Notes under the pieces: model-generated
Database searches by the model: none
Told to the model about the DNA's origin: nothing
Seen by the model: only the letters and a program-made list of their open reading frames with translations
Shown here: positions 16,549-25,220 of the stretch, one piece after another
Layout: the number at the start of each line of letters is the position of its first letter
How positions within the stretch are numbered: the stretch's first letter is position 1
Program-made: the position numbers and the translations under genes
Source of the DNA: UBA724 sp049596815
Lineage (GTDB): Bacteria > Bacteroidota > Bacteroidia > Flavobacteriales > Flavobacteriaceae
Reading direction: 5' to 3'
Length of the DNA stretch: 64,000 bases
Assembly: GCA_049596815.1 (NCBI GenBank)
Contig: JBMYLY010000001.1
Location: 4,107-68,106, forward strand

Positions 16549-17019
16549 ATGAAACGCATCAATCAAAACATTGTTCTTGACGATACGGACAAAAAAATCA
16601 TTCATTCCCTTTCCCAAAATGCCCGCAGATCTATTATGGAAATCGGTAGAAATATTCCCATATCGGGTGCCGCAGTTCACCAACGAATCCGCAAACTCGA
16701 AGATGCCGGGGTTATTACAGGCAGTCGCATCGAAATCAACACTGAAGCTCTTGGATATACAACCACTGCTTTTATTGGCATCTACTTGGACAAGGCTGCT
16801 CACAATGCCACCGCTGTATCTAAACTGAAAAACATTCCTGAAATCACAGAGTGCTACTATACAACCGGAAACTGGAGTGTGTTGATTAAAATCAAATGTA
16901 AAGACAACCAACATTTGATGGAACTGCTCAGCAAACAGGTGCAAAAAATTCCAGGAATTTCAAGAACAGAAACCTATATCTGTCTCAACCAACAAATCGA
17001 CAGAGAAATTACCCTCTAA
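16549..17019 (+). CDS. Lrp/AsnC-family transcriptional regulator
   Basis: A 156-residue regulator with an N-terminal winged helix (about 8-65: D-D-T-D-K-K-I-I-H-S-L, then the HTH I-S-G-A-A-V-H-Q-R-I-R-K-L-E-D-A-G-V-I) and a C-terminal RAM/AsnC effector domain (about 70-148: I-G-I-Y-L-D-K-A, then C-Y-Y-T-T-G-N-W-S-V-L-I-K-I-K-C). Such proteins bind amino acids or related small molecules and act as octamers or dimers. It stands alone; no regulated transporter or catabolic gene is adjacent, so the effector is unknown. Confidence 0.93.
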   Translation: MKRINQNIVLDDTDKKIIHSLSQNARRSIMEIGRNIPISGAAVHQRIRKLEDAGVITGSRIEINTEALGYTTTAFIGIYLDKAAHNATAVSKLKNIPEITECYYTTGNWSVLIKIKCKDNQHLMELLSKQVQKIPGISRTETYICLNQQIDREITL

Positions 17020-17709
17020 CTACCTGCGTTGGCTGGCAACCCTTAGTGCAAAATAAGCCAATGTAGCCAAAGACCCAATAGCAGCCACCACATAGGTTCG
17101 AGCTGCCCACTTTAGGGCATCTTCAGAGGCTGCATATTCTTCTCTTGATACCATATTCTTGCGTTGGAGCCAAGCCAAAGCACGCTTGCTGGCATCGTAT
17201 TCAACAGGAAGGGTTATAAAACTAAACAACGTACCCAACCCAAACATAATCACTCCTGCAACAGCGATGGGATAGCCCAATCCGGAGCTTGCCATTCCCA
17301 AACCGATGGCGATTATCCAAACCGAAAGGTTGGAGGCTACGCTGACAACGGGCACTAAAGTCGAACGCATCTGCAACCACTCATAGCCTTGCGCATGCTG
17401 AACCGCATGTCCACACTCATGAGCAGCGACCGCAGCGGCAGCGGCATTACGGGCGCTGTAAACACTCTCACTCAAGTTTACAGTTCGCTTGATCGGGTTG
17501 TAATGATCGGTCAACATACCTCGTGTTGAAACGACTTTGACATTGCGAATGCCGTGGTCAGAAAGCATTTTTTCGGCAATCTCTGCGCCTGTCATGCCAT
17601 TGCGTAATGACATTTTGGAATATTTTTTGAATTTATTCTTGAGCTGTGCGCTCACCGCCATACTGATGATAAAAAAGACAATGGCAATCAAATAGTATCC
17701 TCCCCACAT
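17020..17709 (-). CDS. Membrane zinc metallopeptidase (YugP-like, Zn_peptidase_2)
   Basis: A 229-residue membrane protein with the zinc-binding motif H-E-C-G-H at residues 97-101 (A-A-H-E-C-G-H-A-V-Q-H-A). Hydrophobic helices lie at about 4-22, 115-137, 141-162 and near the C-terminus. This is the usual length and layout of the YugP-like family (neutral zinc metallopeptidase family 2) found in many bacteria, whose substrates are not established. Its stop is directly adjacent to the stop of the convergent Lrp regulator. Confidence 0.92.
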   Translation of the reverse strand: MWGGYYLIAIVFFIISMAVSAQLKNKFKKYSKMSLRNGMTGAEIAEKMLSDHGIRNVKVVSTRGMLTDHYNPIKRTVNLSESVYSARNAAAAAVAAHECGHAVQHAQGYEWLQMRSTLVPVVSVASNLSVWIIAIGLGMASSGLGYPIAVAGVIMFGLGTLFSFITLPVEYDASKRALAWLQRKNMVSREEYAASEDALKWAARTYVVAAIGSLATLAYFALRVASQRR

Positions 17710-17751
17710 AATTTTTATTATTTATTCAGAAATTGGCAAAAATCCTGCCAA

Positions 17752-18018
17752 TCAGCTCCTTTTCTTTAGGATATTAAATATAATAAAGATTTGCATGACT
17801 GCCGTAACTGTATTGGCCACAACCACAGACAGACTTTCTATTCGTAGACCGAAATACAACCACATACAAACCCCCACGAACATGATCACATACATGGGCA
17901 ATGACAAACCGTCAGCACTTTGGGTACGATAGACTTTGATAGCTTGAGGTAAAAATGCAATGGTAGTCAGAAATGCGGCAATGAGCCCCACAATTTCATC
18001 CGCATTGATACTTAACAT
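17752..18018 (-). CDS. SemiSWEET sugar transporter
   Basis: An 88-residue protein with three transmembrane helices, the size of a bacterial SemiSWEET, which dimerises to form a bidirectional sugar channel. The PQ-loop motif is F-L-P-Q-A-I-K-V-Y-R-T (about 22-32) and a conserved Asn sits in the third helix region (V-V-A-N-T-V-T). Its start overlaps the leuS stop by 7 bases, so it is expressed from the leuS transcript. Confidence 0.9.
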   Translation of the reverse strand: MLSINADEIVGLIAAFLTTIAFLPQAIKVYRTQSADGLSLPMYVIMFVGVCMWLYFGLRIESLSVVVANTVTAVMQIFIIFNILKKRS

Positions 18019-20825
18019 ACGACGTTCACAATTTTGTTAGGCACCACAATGACCTTTCTGACTACTTTTCCTGCCAGTTGTTGTTGGGTACGTTCATCAT
18101 TCAAAACCATGGTCTCAATAGATTTTGGGTCGGCAGACACATCAATATCCAGAGTAAACCGCACCTTGCCGTTAAAGCTTATTGGGTAGGTCTTGGTGGA
18201 CTCTATCAAATGTTTTTTGTTGGCCTCTGGAAATGGTGCCTCCACGATAGAAGATTCGTGACCTAAAAGCGCCCAAAGTTCTTCACAAATATGCGGCGCA
18301 AAAGGAGACAACAAAATGGTCAAAGGCTCCAAAATCTCTCGCTGGTTACTGCCCAAAGAAGTGAGCTCGTTGACACAAATCATAAATGCACTCACTGCCG
18401 TATTAAGAGAGAGTTGCTCTATGTCTTGGGTGACTTTCTCTATGGTGCCATGCAAGGCCTTAAGGGCTTCCTTTGAGGGAGCCTCATCACTAATTGTAAA
18501 GACATCGCCGCTATGAAACAAACGCCAAAATTTGTTGAGGAAGCCAAAAACACCCGTGATACCTGCGGTATTCCACGGTTTGGCTTGTTCTATTGGGCCC
18601 AAAAACATTTCATACATCCGCAAGGTATCTGCTCCATAGGTCTGACAAATATCATCGGGGTTAACCACGTTGTATTTGGACTTGGACATTTTTTCGACCT
18701 CGCGTTTGGACAGTAGCTTGCCGTCTTCCAATTCAAAAGTAGCTTCTTGAAAATGGGGTTGCCACTGCTTTAAGGCCTCTATATCTACCGCATCTGAGGT
18801 GTCTACCAAATTGATGTCTACATGAATGGGCTCTACCGAGTTGTCACCCACCAATCCTCTCGATAAAAAGGTTTGGGTCCCCGACTTTCGATATACAAAG
18901 GCACTGTTGCCCAAGATCATTCCCTGATTGACCAGTTTCTTGGCAAATTCCTCCACCCCAACATAGCCTAAATCAAAGAATACTTTTTGCCAAAAGCGCG
19001 CATACAAAAGGTGCCCCGTAGCATGTTCGCTACCGCCCACATAAAGGTCCACCGCACCCCAATAATCCAAAGCGGTTTTATCGGCAAATTGTGATGTATT
19101 GCCGGCATCCATATAGCGGTTAAAATACCAGGAACTTCCGGCCCAACCGGGCATGGTATTGAGTTCAAGTGGGAAGACACGTTTATGATCGATTTCAGTA
19201 TTAGAAACCACTTTTTGTTGTTGAGCATCCCAAGCCCATTCGGTGGCGTTTCCTAGCGGGGGCGCACCTTCGGGAGTGGGTAAATATTTTTCTACCTCAG
19301 GTAAGTGAAGAGGAAGTGCTTCAACAGGAAGTGCTCGAGGAGTTCCATTGTCAAAATATATAGGAATCGGCTCTCCCCAATAACGCTGTCTGCTAAAAAC
19401 TGCGTCGCGCAATCTATAAGTTATCTGTGCAGCTCCTTTACCGATAGCTGTCAATTGCCGTATCACCTCTTTGGATGCTTTGGGTACATCTAGGTCGTTA
19501 AGAAAATCTGAATTGGCAATTGTGGTATTTGTCTTTTCACTGTGAGCGGCCTCAGACACGTCCTTATCTGCGAAAATATTTTTGATAGGTAGGTCAAAAT
19601 GCTTGGCAAAATCGAAATCACGTTGGTCCCCACAAGGAACCGCCATCACAGCGCCCGTACCATAGCCTGCAAGTACATAATCCCCTATCCAAATGGGAAT
19701 CTTCTCTTCGGTAAAAGGGTGCAATGCATAGGCGCCAGTGAACACCCCGGTGATGTTTTTAACATCGGCCATACGATCTCTTTCACTGCGAGAAGCGGTT
19801 GTCTCTACATAGGCCTGAACATCCTGTTTCTGAGCATCTGTGGTGATTTGTTCCACCAGTGGATGTTCGGGTGCCAAGGTCATAAAGCTAACGCCAAACA
19901 AAGTGTCAGGACGGGTGGTAAAGACCTCGATGATGTCCTGATGTCCATCTATGTCAAAGCGAACAGACGCCCCAACGGATTTCCCAATCCAGTTGCGCTG
20001 CATTTCTTTTAAGGGTTCTGGCCAGTCGATGGTTTCCAATCCACTGAGCAAACGCTCTGCATAGGCAGAAATACGCATGCTCCATTGGGTCATTTTTTTT
20101 CGAACGACGGCATAACCACCGCGTTCAGAAACGCCATTTACCACCTCGTCATTGGCCAGCACAGTTCCCAGTTCTGGGCACCAATTGACCTCGGTTTCAG
20201 CTAAGTAAGCCAGGCGATAGTTCAGCAAATGGGTTTGTTTTTCTTTTTCTGAAAAAGCGCGCCATTGATCTGCAGAAATCTCTGGAGTCGATGCATCACA
20301 ATGAGTTTGCAAGTTGAGGTTGCCGCTTTGTTCCAAAATTGTCATCAACTCCTCGATAGGGCGGGCTTTACTTTCAGAAGTATCAAACCAAGACGCAAAC
20401 AGCTTCAAAAACATCCATTGGGTCCATTTGTAATAATCGGGTTCGGAAGTGCGTACTTCTCGACTCCAATCAAAAGAGAACCCCAACTGATCGAGTTGTT
20501 CCCGGTATCTTTTGATATTGGCTGCCGTTGTAATGGCAGGGTGCTGCCCTGTTTGGATGGCATATTGCTCGGCTGGGAGACCAAAAGAGTCGTATCCTTG
20601 GGGATGAAGCACATTGTAACCCTTGTTGCGCTTGTATCTGGCCACTATGTCACTGGCAATATACCCCAGAGGGTGCCCCACGTGTAGCCCCGCACCGGAA
20701 GGATAAGGGAACATGTCGAGGACATAATATTTCGGTTTTTCAGAGGTCGAATCGGCAGCAAAAGTTTGATTCTTCGCCCAGTAGGATTGCCATTTTTTCT
20801 CTATCGACTGAAAAGGATATGCCAT
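18012..20825 (-). CDS. leuS: Leucyl-tRNA synthetase
   Basis: A 937-residue class I synthetase that charges tRNA-Leu and edits mischarged tRNA. Motifs: P-Y-P-S-G-A-G-L-H-V-G-H (HIGH type, near residue 50), the CP1 editing domain with T-T-R-P-D-T-L-F-G-V, and K-M-S-K-S-K-Y-N-V late in the chain. An insert with Y-R-K-S-G-T-Q-T-F-L precedes the KMSKS loop. The start M-A-Y-P-F at 20825 is preferred over an upstream in-frame codon because the -7 box TATTTTTG at 20844-20851 lies in between. Confidence 0.97.
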   Translation of the reverse strand: MAYPFQSIEKKWQSYWAKNQTFAADSTSEKPKYYVLDMFPYPSGAGLHVGHPLGYIASDIVARYKRNKGYNVLHPQGYDSFGLPAEQYAIQTGQHPAITTAANIKRYREQLDQLGFSFDWSREVRTSEPDYYKWTQWMFLKLFASWFDTSESKARPIEELMTILEQSGNLNLQTHCDASTPEISADQWRAFSEKEKQTHLLNYRLAYLAETEVNWCPELGTVLANDEVVNGVSERGGYAVVRKKMTQWSMRISAYAERLLSGLETIDWPEPLKEMQRNWIGKSVGASVRFDIDGHQDIIEVFTTRPDTLFGVSFMTLAPEHPLVEQITTDAQKQDVQAYVETTASRSERDRMADVKNITGVFTGAYALHPFTEEKIPIWIGDYVLAGYGTGAVMAVPCGDQRDFDFAKHFDLPIKNIFADKDVSEAAHSEKTNTTIANSDFLNDLDVPKASKEVIRQLTAIGKGAAQITYRLRDAVFSRQRYWGEPIPIYFDNGTPRALPVEALPLHLPEVEKYLPTPEGAPPLGNATEWAWDAQQQKVVSNTEIDHKRVFPLELNTMPGWAGSSWYFNRYMDAGNTSQFADKTALDYWGAVDLYVGGSEHATGHLLYARFWQKVFFDLGYVGVEEFAKKLVNQGMILGNSAFVYRKSGTQTFLSRGLVGDNSVEPIHVDINLVDTSDAVDIEALKQWQPHFQEATFELEDGKLLSKREVEKMSKSKYNVVNPDDICQTYGADTLRMYEMFLGPIEQAKPWNTAGITGVFGFLNKFWRLFHSGDVFTISDEAPSKEALKALHGTIEKVTQDIEQLSLNTAVSAFMICVNELTSLGSNQREILEPLTILLSPFAPHICEELWALLGHESSIVEAPFPEANKKHLIESTKTYPISFNGKVRFTLDIDVSADPKSIETMVLNDERTQQQLAGKVVRKVIVVPNKIVNVVC

Positions 20826-20843
20826 ATGCCCAATTAACAGCTG

Positions 20844-20851
20844 CAAAAATA
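20844..20851 (-). promoter_or_regulatory. -7 promoter box (TATTTTTG) of leuS
   Basis: Minus-strand full match to TAnnTTTG, 18 bases before the ATG at 20825. Confidence 0.65.
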
Positions 20852-20900
20852 CCATATATTATCAGAATAATTAAAGTCCCAAACGTTGGGTTGGATTTTG

Positions 20901-20908
20901 TAATTTTA
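20901..20908 (+). promoter_or_regulatory. -7 box variant (TAATTTTA) of the ftsX run
   Basis: One mismatch at the last base of TAnnTTTG, 7 bases before the ftsX ATG at 20916. Confidence 0.5.
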
Positions 20909-20915
20909 GCCCGTC

Positions 20916-21791
20916 ATGGGCAAACCCTATCACGTTTATCAACGTCGTCAATTGATTCGCTCCTACATCTCGGTAGTGGTGAGCATCGGATTGGTGCTTT
21001 TTGTGGTGGGTGTGTTGGGCTTGTTGGTGTTAAACACCCAGCGGGTGGCCCAACACGTGAAGGAACAAATTGTACTTACTGTGTTTTTAGATGACCAAGC
21101 CAAAGAGGTGGAAGTAGAGCAACTCAAAACCATGTTGGCTTTGGCACCATTTACCAAGTCGGCTCTCTTTATTTCTAAAGCACAAGCCGCCCAAGAACAC
21201 AGTGCCGAAATCGGAGAGGATTTTATGGATTTTTTAGGATACAACCCCCTCAAAGATGCGATAGATCTGCGGTTGAAAGGCAGCTATGTAAACACCCTAA
21301 GCGTTGACAGCATCAGCACCATGATCAGCGACAGGTCATATGTGAGTGAAGTCGTTTATGACCGTCCATTGATTGGCTTGCTCAATGAAAACATTGAACG
21401 TATCAGCCTTTTGCTACTCATCAGTTGTGGGTTCTTTCTGATTGTGTCTATACTATTGATCAACAACTCGATTCGATTATCCATCTATGCCAAACGAATG
21501 GTCATCAAAACCATGCAACTAGTAGGTGCCCGAAAAGGATTTATTCGCAGGCCTTTTGTGCGTAGATATGTACTACTGGGGCTGTTAAGTGCTTTGCTGG
21601 CCTGTGGGGGAATATGGGGATTGTTGCAAGTCGCTATAGACTATGTGCCCAACTTGTCAGAACTGATGGACATCGAAACCATTCTGATGGCTTTTGGTGG
21701 CGTGGTATTGCTTTCCTTTGTCATCACATCCCTAAGCGCTACCTTGGCTACGCAACGCTACCTGAATCTGAAAACGGATTTTTTATACTGA
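20916..21791 (+). CDS. ftsX: Cell division ABC transporter permease FtsX
   Basis: A 291-residue permease-like protein with the FtsX layout: an N-terminal helix (about 18-42), an external domain (about 45-165) and three more helices (about 168-190, 218-240, 252-275). With FtsE it forms a complex that activates peptidoglycan hydrolases at the division site. ftsE is not adjacent. It heads a run with DUF3098, uppP, truB and tag, spaced 3 bases or overlapping, which joins cell-wall lipid recycling to division. Confidence 0.93.
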   Translation: MGKPYHVYQRRQLIRSYISVVVSIGLVLFVVGVLGLLVLNTQRVAQHVKEQIVLTVFLDDQAKEVEVEQLKTMLALAPFTKSALFISKAQAAQEHSAEIGEDFMDFLGYNPLKDAIDLRLKGSYVNTLSVDSISTMISDRSYVSEVVYDRPLIGLLNENIERISLLLLISCGFFLIVSILLINNSIRLSIYAKRMVIKTMQLVGARKGFIRRPFVRRYVLLGLLSALLACGGIWGLLQVAIDYVPNLSELMDIETILMAFGGVVLLSFVITSLSATLATQRYLNLKTDFLY

Positions 21792-21794
21792 TTT

Positions 21795-22031
21795 ATGAAA
21801 CCCAAAAAACAATTTATATTCAATGCCAACAACTACAAATTGATGTGGGTCGGGCTCGCCTGTATCGCTCTGGGTTTTGTTCTTATGGCAGGAGGAGGCA
21901 GCGATGACCCCAATGTCTTTAATCCCGAAATTTTTAGTTCTCGACGCATCCGCTTGGCACCCGCATTGGTGCTTATTGGTTTTGTGATTGAAGTGATAGC
22001 CATACTCAGCTCCAAAGGACATTCAAAATGA
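21795..22031 (+). CDS. DUF3098 small membrane protein
   Basis: A 78-residue protein with two hydrophobic helices (about 14-32 and 52-72) joined by a loop G-G-S-D-D-P-N-V-F-N-P-E-I-F-S, the hallmark of DUF3098 in Bacteroidota. It sits between ftsX and uppP, starts 3 bases after ftsX and overlaps uppP by 4 bases. The conserved position suggests a link to division or envelope growth, but the function is unknown. Confidence 0.88.
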   Translation: MKPKKQFIFNANNYKLMWVGLACIALGFVLMAGGGSDDPNVFNPEIFSSRRIRLAPALVLIGFVIEVIAILSSKGHSK

Positions 22032-22846
22032 TTGAGCCCACTACCTCCCTCTCTGTTCTGGAAGCTCTTTTGTTGGGAATTGTGCAAGGACTTACCGAGT
22101 TTTTACCTGTTTCTTCTAGCGGACATTTGGAGTTGGCCCAAGCCATGATGGGCAATGCCAATTTGAGTCAGCAAAACCTGATTTTCACTATCGTAGTTCA
22201 CGCTGCGACAGCCCTTGCTACCCTAGTGGTTTTTAGAAAAGATGTTTTTGAAATCATAGGCGGACTCATCAAATTCCAAAACAACGAAGCCACCCGTTTT
22301 TCGCTGCTTATTGTCATTTCTATGATACCGGCTGTAGGTGTAGGACTTTTTTTTGAAGAAACCATTGCTCAATTCTTTTTTGGCAATACGCTATTGGTAG
22401 GTGCTATGCTGTGGGTCACTGCCGCACTGCTTTTTGTGGCAGACCGTCCTTTCTCAAATCATCAACCCATTACTCCCAAAACTGCTGCCTTAGTTGGGAT
22501 TGCCCAAGCCTTTGCCATTTTGCCCGGCATATCGCGTAGTGGTGCTACCATTGCTTGTAGTTTGCTACTCAAAGTCGACAGACCCAAGGCCGCGCGCTTT
22601 TCCTTTCTGATGGTGGTACCGCTTATTCTAGGGAGTATGGCAAAAACCCTATGGAGTGGTGACTTGAGTCAGAGTCATGACCAGATGGAATTACTGCCGT
22701 TTGTTGTCGGTTTTGTAGCAGCTTTTGTGAGCGGCTACTTGGCTTGCACATGGATGATAGCACTGGTAAAGCGAAGCAAGCTCAAATACTTTGCTTATTA
22801 CTGTGCTACCGTAGGCACACTGGCTTTGATCGCGCAATGGGTATGA
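22028..22846 (+). CDS. uppP: Undecaprenyl-diphosphatase
   Basis: A 272-residue integral membrane enzyme that dephosphorylates undecaprenyl pyrophosphate, recycling the lipid carrier for peptidoglycan and other glycans. Signature motifs are G-L-T-E-F-L-P-V-S-S-S-G-H (about 20-32, with the catalytic glutamate) and P-G-I-S-R-S-G-A-T-I (about 163-172). It overlaps both neighbours by 4 bases. Also called BacA for its link to bacitracin resistance. Confidence 0.96.
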   Translation: MIEPTTSLSVLEALLLGIVQGLTEFLPVSSSGHLELAQAMMGNANLSQQNLIFTIVVHAATALATLVVFRKDVFEIIGGLIKFQNNEATRFSLLIVISMIPAVGVGLFFEETIAQFFFGNTLLVGAMLWVTAALLFVADRPFSNHQPITPKTAALVGIAQAFAILPGISRSGATIACSLLLKVDRPKAARFSFLMVVPLILGSMAKTLWSGDLSQSHDQMELLPFVVGFVAAFVSGYLACTWMIALVKRSKLKYFAYYCATVGTLALIAQWV

Positions 22847-23538
22847 TAGCCAACAAAGAAGCCATACAAGAGGGTCAACTTATTCTTGTGGACAAACCCC
22901 TTAAATGGACCTCTTTTCAGGTGGTCAATAAAATCCGTTGGATGATTCGAAAAAAATTCAATCTCAAAAAAATCAAAGTTGGCCATGCCGGAACCCTCGA
23001 CCCCTTGGCCACCGGATTGTTGTTGATTTGTACGGGCAAAATGACCAAACAAATCGAAGGTCTGATGGGCAAAGAAAAAACCTACACAGGTACTTTGGTA
23101 CTAGGTGCCAGCACCCCTTCTTATGATTTGGAAACGGAAATTGACAAGCATTATGGCTATGACCACATCTCGACTGAATTGTTGGATGTGGTCAAAGAAA
23201 AGTTTATGGGAACCATACTGCAAAAACCACCCTTGTTTTCTGCCATCAAAAAAGACGGAAAACGACTCTATGAACACGCGCGCGCCGGAGAACAGATTGA
23301 AGTTCCGTCACGAGAAGTTCAAATTCACGATTTCCAACTAACACGTGTCTCTCTACCCGAAGTGGATTTCAAAATTTGCTGTAGCAAAGGCACTTACATT
23401 CGGAGCATAGCCCACGACTTTGGACAAGCCTTGGGTTCAGGTGCCTACCTTAAAACACTATGCCGTACTTCCATTGGGAACTACCGTCTTGAAGACGCCT
23501 ACTCTTTGGAAGTTTTAGAAGCTATAATGAAATCTTGA
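22843..23538 (+). CDS. truB: tRNA pseudouridine(55) synthase
   Basis: A 231-residue enzyme that forms pseudouridine 55 in the T-loop of tRNAs. Motif G-T-L-D-P-L-A-T-G-L-L with the catalytic Asp, L-V-D-K-P near the N-terminus and S-K-G-T-Y-I-R-S-I-A-H-D near the end. The start at ATG 22843 overlaps the uppP stop by 4 bases; an in-frame ATG 6 bases earlier is possible. The longer frame from 22744 lies wholly inside uppP and is not used. Confidence 0.95.
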   Translation: MIANKEAIQEGQLILVDKPLKWTSFQVVNKIRWMIRKKFNLKKIKVGHAGTLDPLATGLLLICTGKMTKQIEGLMGKEKTYTGTLVLGASTPSYDLETEIDKHYGYDHISTELLDVVKEKFMGTILQKPPLFSAIKKDGKRLYEHARAGEQIEVPSREVQIHDFQLTRVSLPEVDFKICCSKGTYIRSIAHDFGQALGSGAYLKTLCRTSIGNYRLEDAYSLEVLEAIMKS

Positions 23539-23549
23539 CACTTTTAAAG

Positions 23550-24137
23550 ATGAGTAACGTTCAGCGTTGTGATTGGTGTGTCGGACATAAAGACTACGAA
23601 AACTACCACGATCAAGAGTGGGGTGTTCCTGTTCATGATGACCAAAAATTGTTTGAGTTTTTGACTTTGGAAACCTTCCAAGCGGGTTTGAGTTGGCTTA
23701 CCATTTTGCGAAAACGTGAAAACTTTAGAAAGGCTTTTGATGGGTTTGATGTGGAACGTGTAGCCCGATACAAGGCAGACAAGGTCGATGAACTTTTGAC
23801 CAATAAAGGCATTGTTCGCAACCATTTAAAAATCCAAGCTGCCATCACCAACGCGCAAGCCTTTATTGAAATCCAAAAAAAATATGGTTCTTTTGACACA
23901 TACATCTGGGAGTTTGTCAACCGAAAACCCATTCAGAACCGCTATACTACCCTTGAAGAAATCCCTGCAAAAACCGCTCTTTCCGACACTATCAGTGCCT
24001 CACTCAAACAACACGGATTTAAATTTGTTGGCAGTACCATCGTCTATGCGCACATGCAAGCTACGGGCATGGTCAACGACCATATGGTAAGTTGTTTTAG
24101 ATACAACCAAATTAAAGCCCTAGGGCAAATGACGTAA
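23550..24137 (+). CDS. tag: DNA-3-methyladenine glycosylase I
   Basis: A 195-residue base-excision glycosylase that removes 3-methyladenine from DNA. It has the TagI opening R-C-D-W-C...Y-H-D-Q-E-W-G-V-P, the helix-hairpin region L-T-N-K-G-I-V-R-N-H-L-K-I-Q-A, and the late zinc-site segment H-M-Q-A-T-G-M-V-N-D-H-M-V-S-C. ATG 23550 is chosen rather than TTG 23535. It ends overlapping the convergent aat gene by 18 bases. Confidence 0.94.
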   Translation: MSNVQRCDWCVGHKDYENYHDQEWGVPVHDDQKLFEFLTLETFQAGLSWLTILRKRENFRKAFDGFDVERVARYKADKVDELLTNKGIVRNHLKIQAAITNAQAFIEIQKKYGSFDTYIWEFVNRKPIQNRYTTLEEIPAKTALSDTISASLKQHGFKFVGSTIVYAHMQATGMVNDHMVSCFRYNQIKALGQMT

Positions 24138-24752
24138 AAACTCCGCTCTGGAAATGGGGACTGCACCCATACTCGCCAAATGCTGGGTAGGTACCTGACA
24201 ATCAATGAGGGTGTAATGGTTTTTTTTGAGCTCTCGTGTGAGATAAATAAGCGCTGTTTTGCTCGCATTATTGGCTTTGGAAAACATGCTTTCACCGCAA
24301 AAAACAGTTCCCAAGTCAATCCCATACAACCCACCTACCAACTGACCTTCTTCCCATACCTCTACAGAATGTGCATGGCCTTGCTGGTGTAGCACATTGT
24401 ACACATCCATAAGTCCTTGGGTGATCCACGTGCCGTTTTGTCCAAAACGTTTGACTTTGGCACAGGCTTCTACAACTTCTGCGAAAGCTTTGTTAAAGGT
24501 TACCTCAAAAGTTTTCTTTCGAAGTACCGCACGCATGCTTTTAGAAATTTTAAGTTGATCCGGGAAAAGAACCATACGTGGGTCGGGGCTCCACCACATC
24601 AAAAAATCGTCTGACTCGAACCAAGGGAAAATTCCTTTTTTGTAGGCCAGCATCACCCGCTCGGGGCGTAAGTCACCCCCAACAGCAACAATGCCTTCTG
24701 GGGAGGCTTGCTCAGGCGCAGGAAACAACAATGCTTCTGTCAGGCGATACAT
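24120..24752 (-). CDS. aat: Leucyl/phenylalanyl-tRNA--protein transferase
   Basis: A 210-residue enzyme of the N-end rule that adds Leu or Phe from tRNA to N-terminal Arg or Lys of proteins, marking them for ClpAP. Motifs: G-L-V/I-A-x-G-G-D-L near the start (here G-I-V-A-V-G-G-D-L), F-P-W-F, W-W-S-P-D-P-R, T-W-I-T-Q-G, H-S-V-E-V-W, and G-E-S-M-F-S. It follows the DUF3127 gene by 18 bases. Confidence 0.95.
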   Translation of the reverse strand: MYRLTEALLFPAPEQASPEGIVAVGGDLRPERVMLAYKKGIFPWFESDDFLMWWSPDPRMVLFPDQLKISKSMRAVLRKKTFEVTFNKAFAEVVEACAKVKRFGQNGTWITQGLMDVYNVLHQQGHAHSVEVWEEGQLVGGLYGIDLGTVFCGESMFSKANNASKTALIYLTRELKKNHYTLIDCQVPTQHLASMGAVPISRAEFLRHLP

Positions 24753-24770
24753 TAGAAAGGAGTGCCGTGT

Positions 24771-25133
24771 TTAGAACGGTAAATCATCGGGGGCGTCCAT
24801 ATTGACGTCATCCACAGGGTCAAACGGAGGCGGTGGTGGTTCAGGAGTTCCTGCCTGCTCCAAAGCATCTATACGCCACCCTTGTATGGAGTTAAAAAAC
24901 TTGATCTCTCCCTGCGGACTTTGCCATTCTCTGCCCCGCAAATTGATACCGACTTTTACGCGTTGCTCTTCTTTGAAAGCGTTTAACAAATCGCATTTGT
25001 CTTGCACAAACTCTAAAAGAAGGTGTTGGGGATATTGTTCTTCTGTAGTAAGAACCAACTCGCGTTTTCTAAAGCCGTTGCTTCCGTATTCTTTGGTTTC
25101 GTAGATGTGCTTAATTCTTCCTTGAATTTCCAT
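24771..25133 (-). CDS. DUF3127 protein with SSB-like acidic C-terminal tail
   Basis: A 120-residue protein. Residues 1-90 match DUF3127 of Bacteroidota, which reads as an OB-fold-like beta protein (K-R-E-L-V-L-T-T-E-E-Q-Y-P-Q, then V-G-I-N-L-R-G-R-E-W). A proline-rich linker (P-E-P-P-P-P-P-F) leads to an acidic tail ending D-D-L-P-F. The SSB encoded at 42697-43098 ends with the same D-D-L-P-F. In SSBs this tail recruits replication and repair proteins, so DUF3127 may be a second single-strand-binding or SSB-interacting protein. It has its own promoter and is followed by aat. Confidence 0.9.
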   Translation of the reverse strand: MEIQGRIKHIYETKEYGSNGFRKRELVLTTEEQYPQHLLLEFVQDKCDLLNAFKEEQRVKVGINLRGREWQSPQGEIKFFNSIQGWRIDALEQAGTPEPPPPPFDPVDDVNMDAPDDLPF

Positions 25134-25159
25134 GGTTTATTGTCTTTTTAGCGCCTGAA

Positions 25160-25167
25160 CAAATCTA
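25160..25167 (-). promoter_or_regulatory. -7 promoter box (TAGATTTG) of DUF3127-aat
   Basis: Minus-strand full match to TAnnTTTG, 26 bases before the ATG at 25133. Confidence 0.6.
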
Positions 25168-25220
25168 ATAAATTAGAGGGGATTTTGTTCTGAAAAAATA
25201 AATTATATTCGTTGTAAGAA

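Noticed and set aside
19599..20012. Plus-strand open frame of 137 codons inside leuS
   Set aside because: It is opposite the leuS editing and catalytic regions; no promoter or domain was seen.
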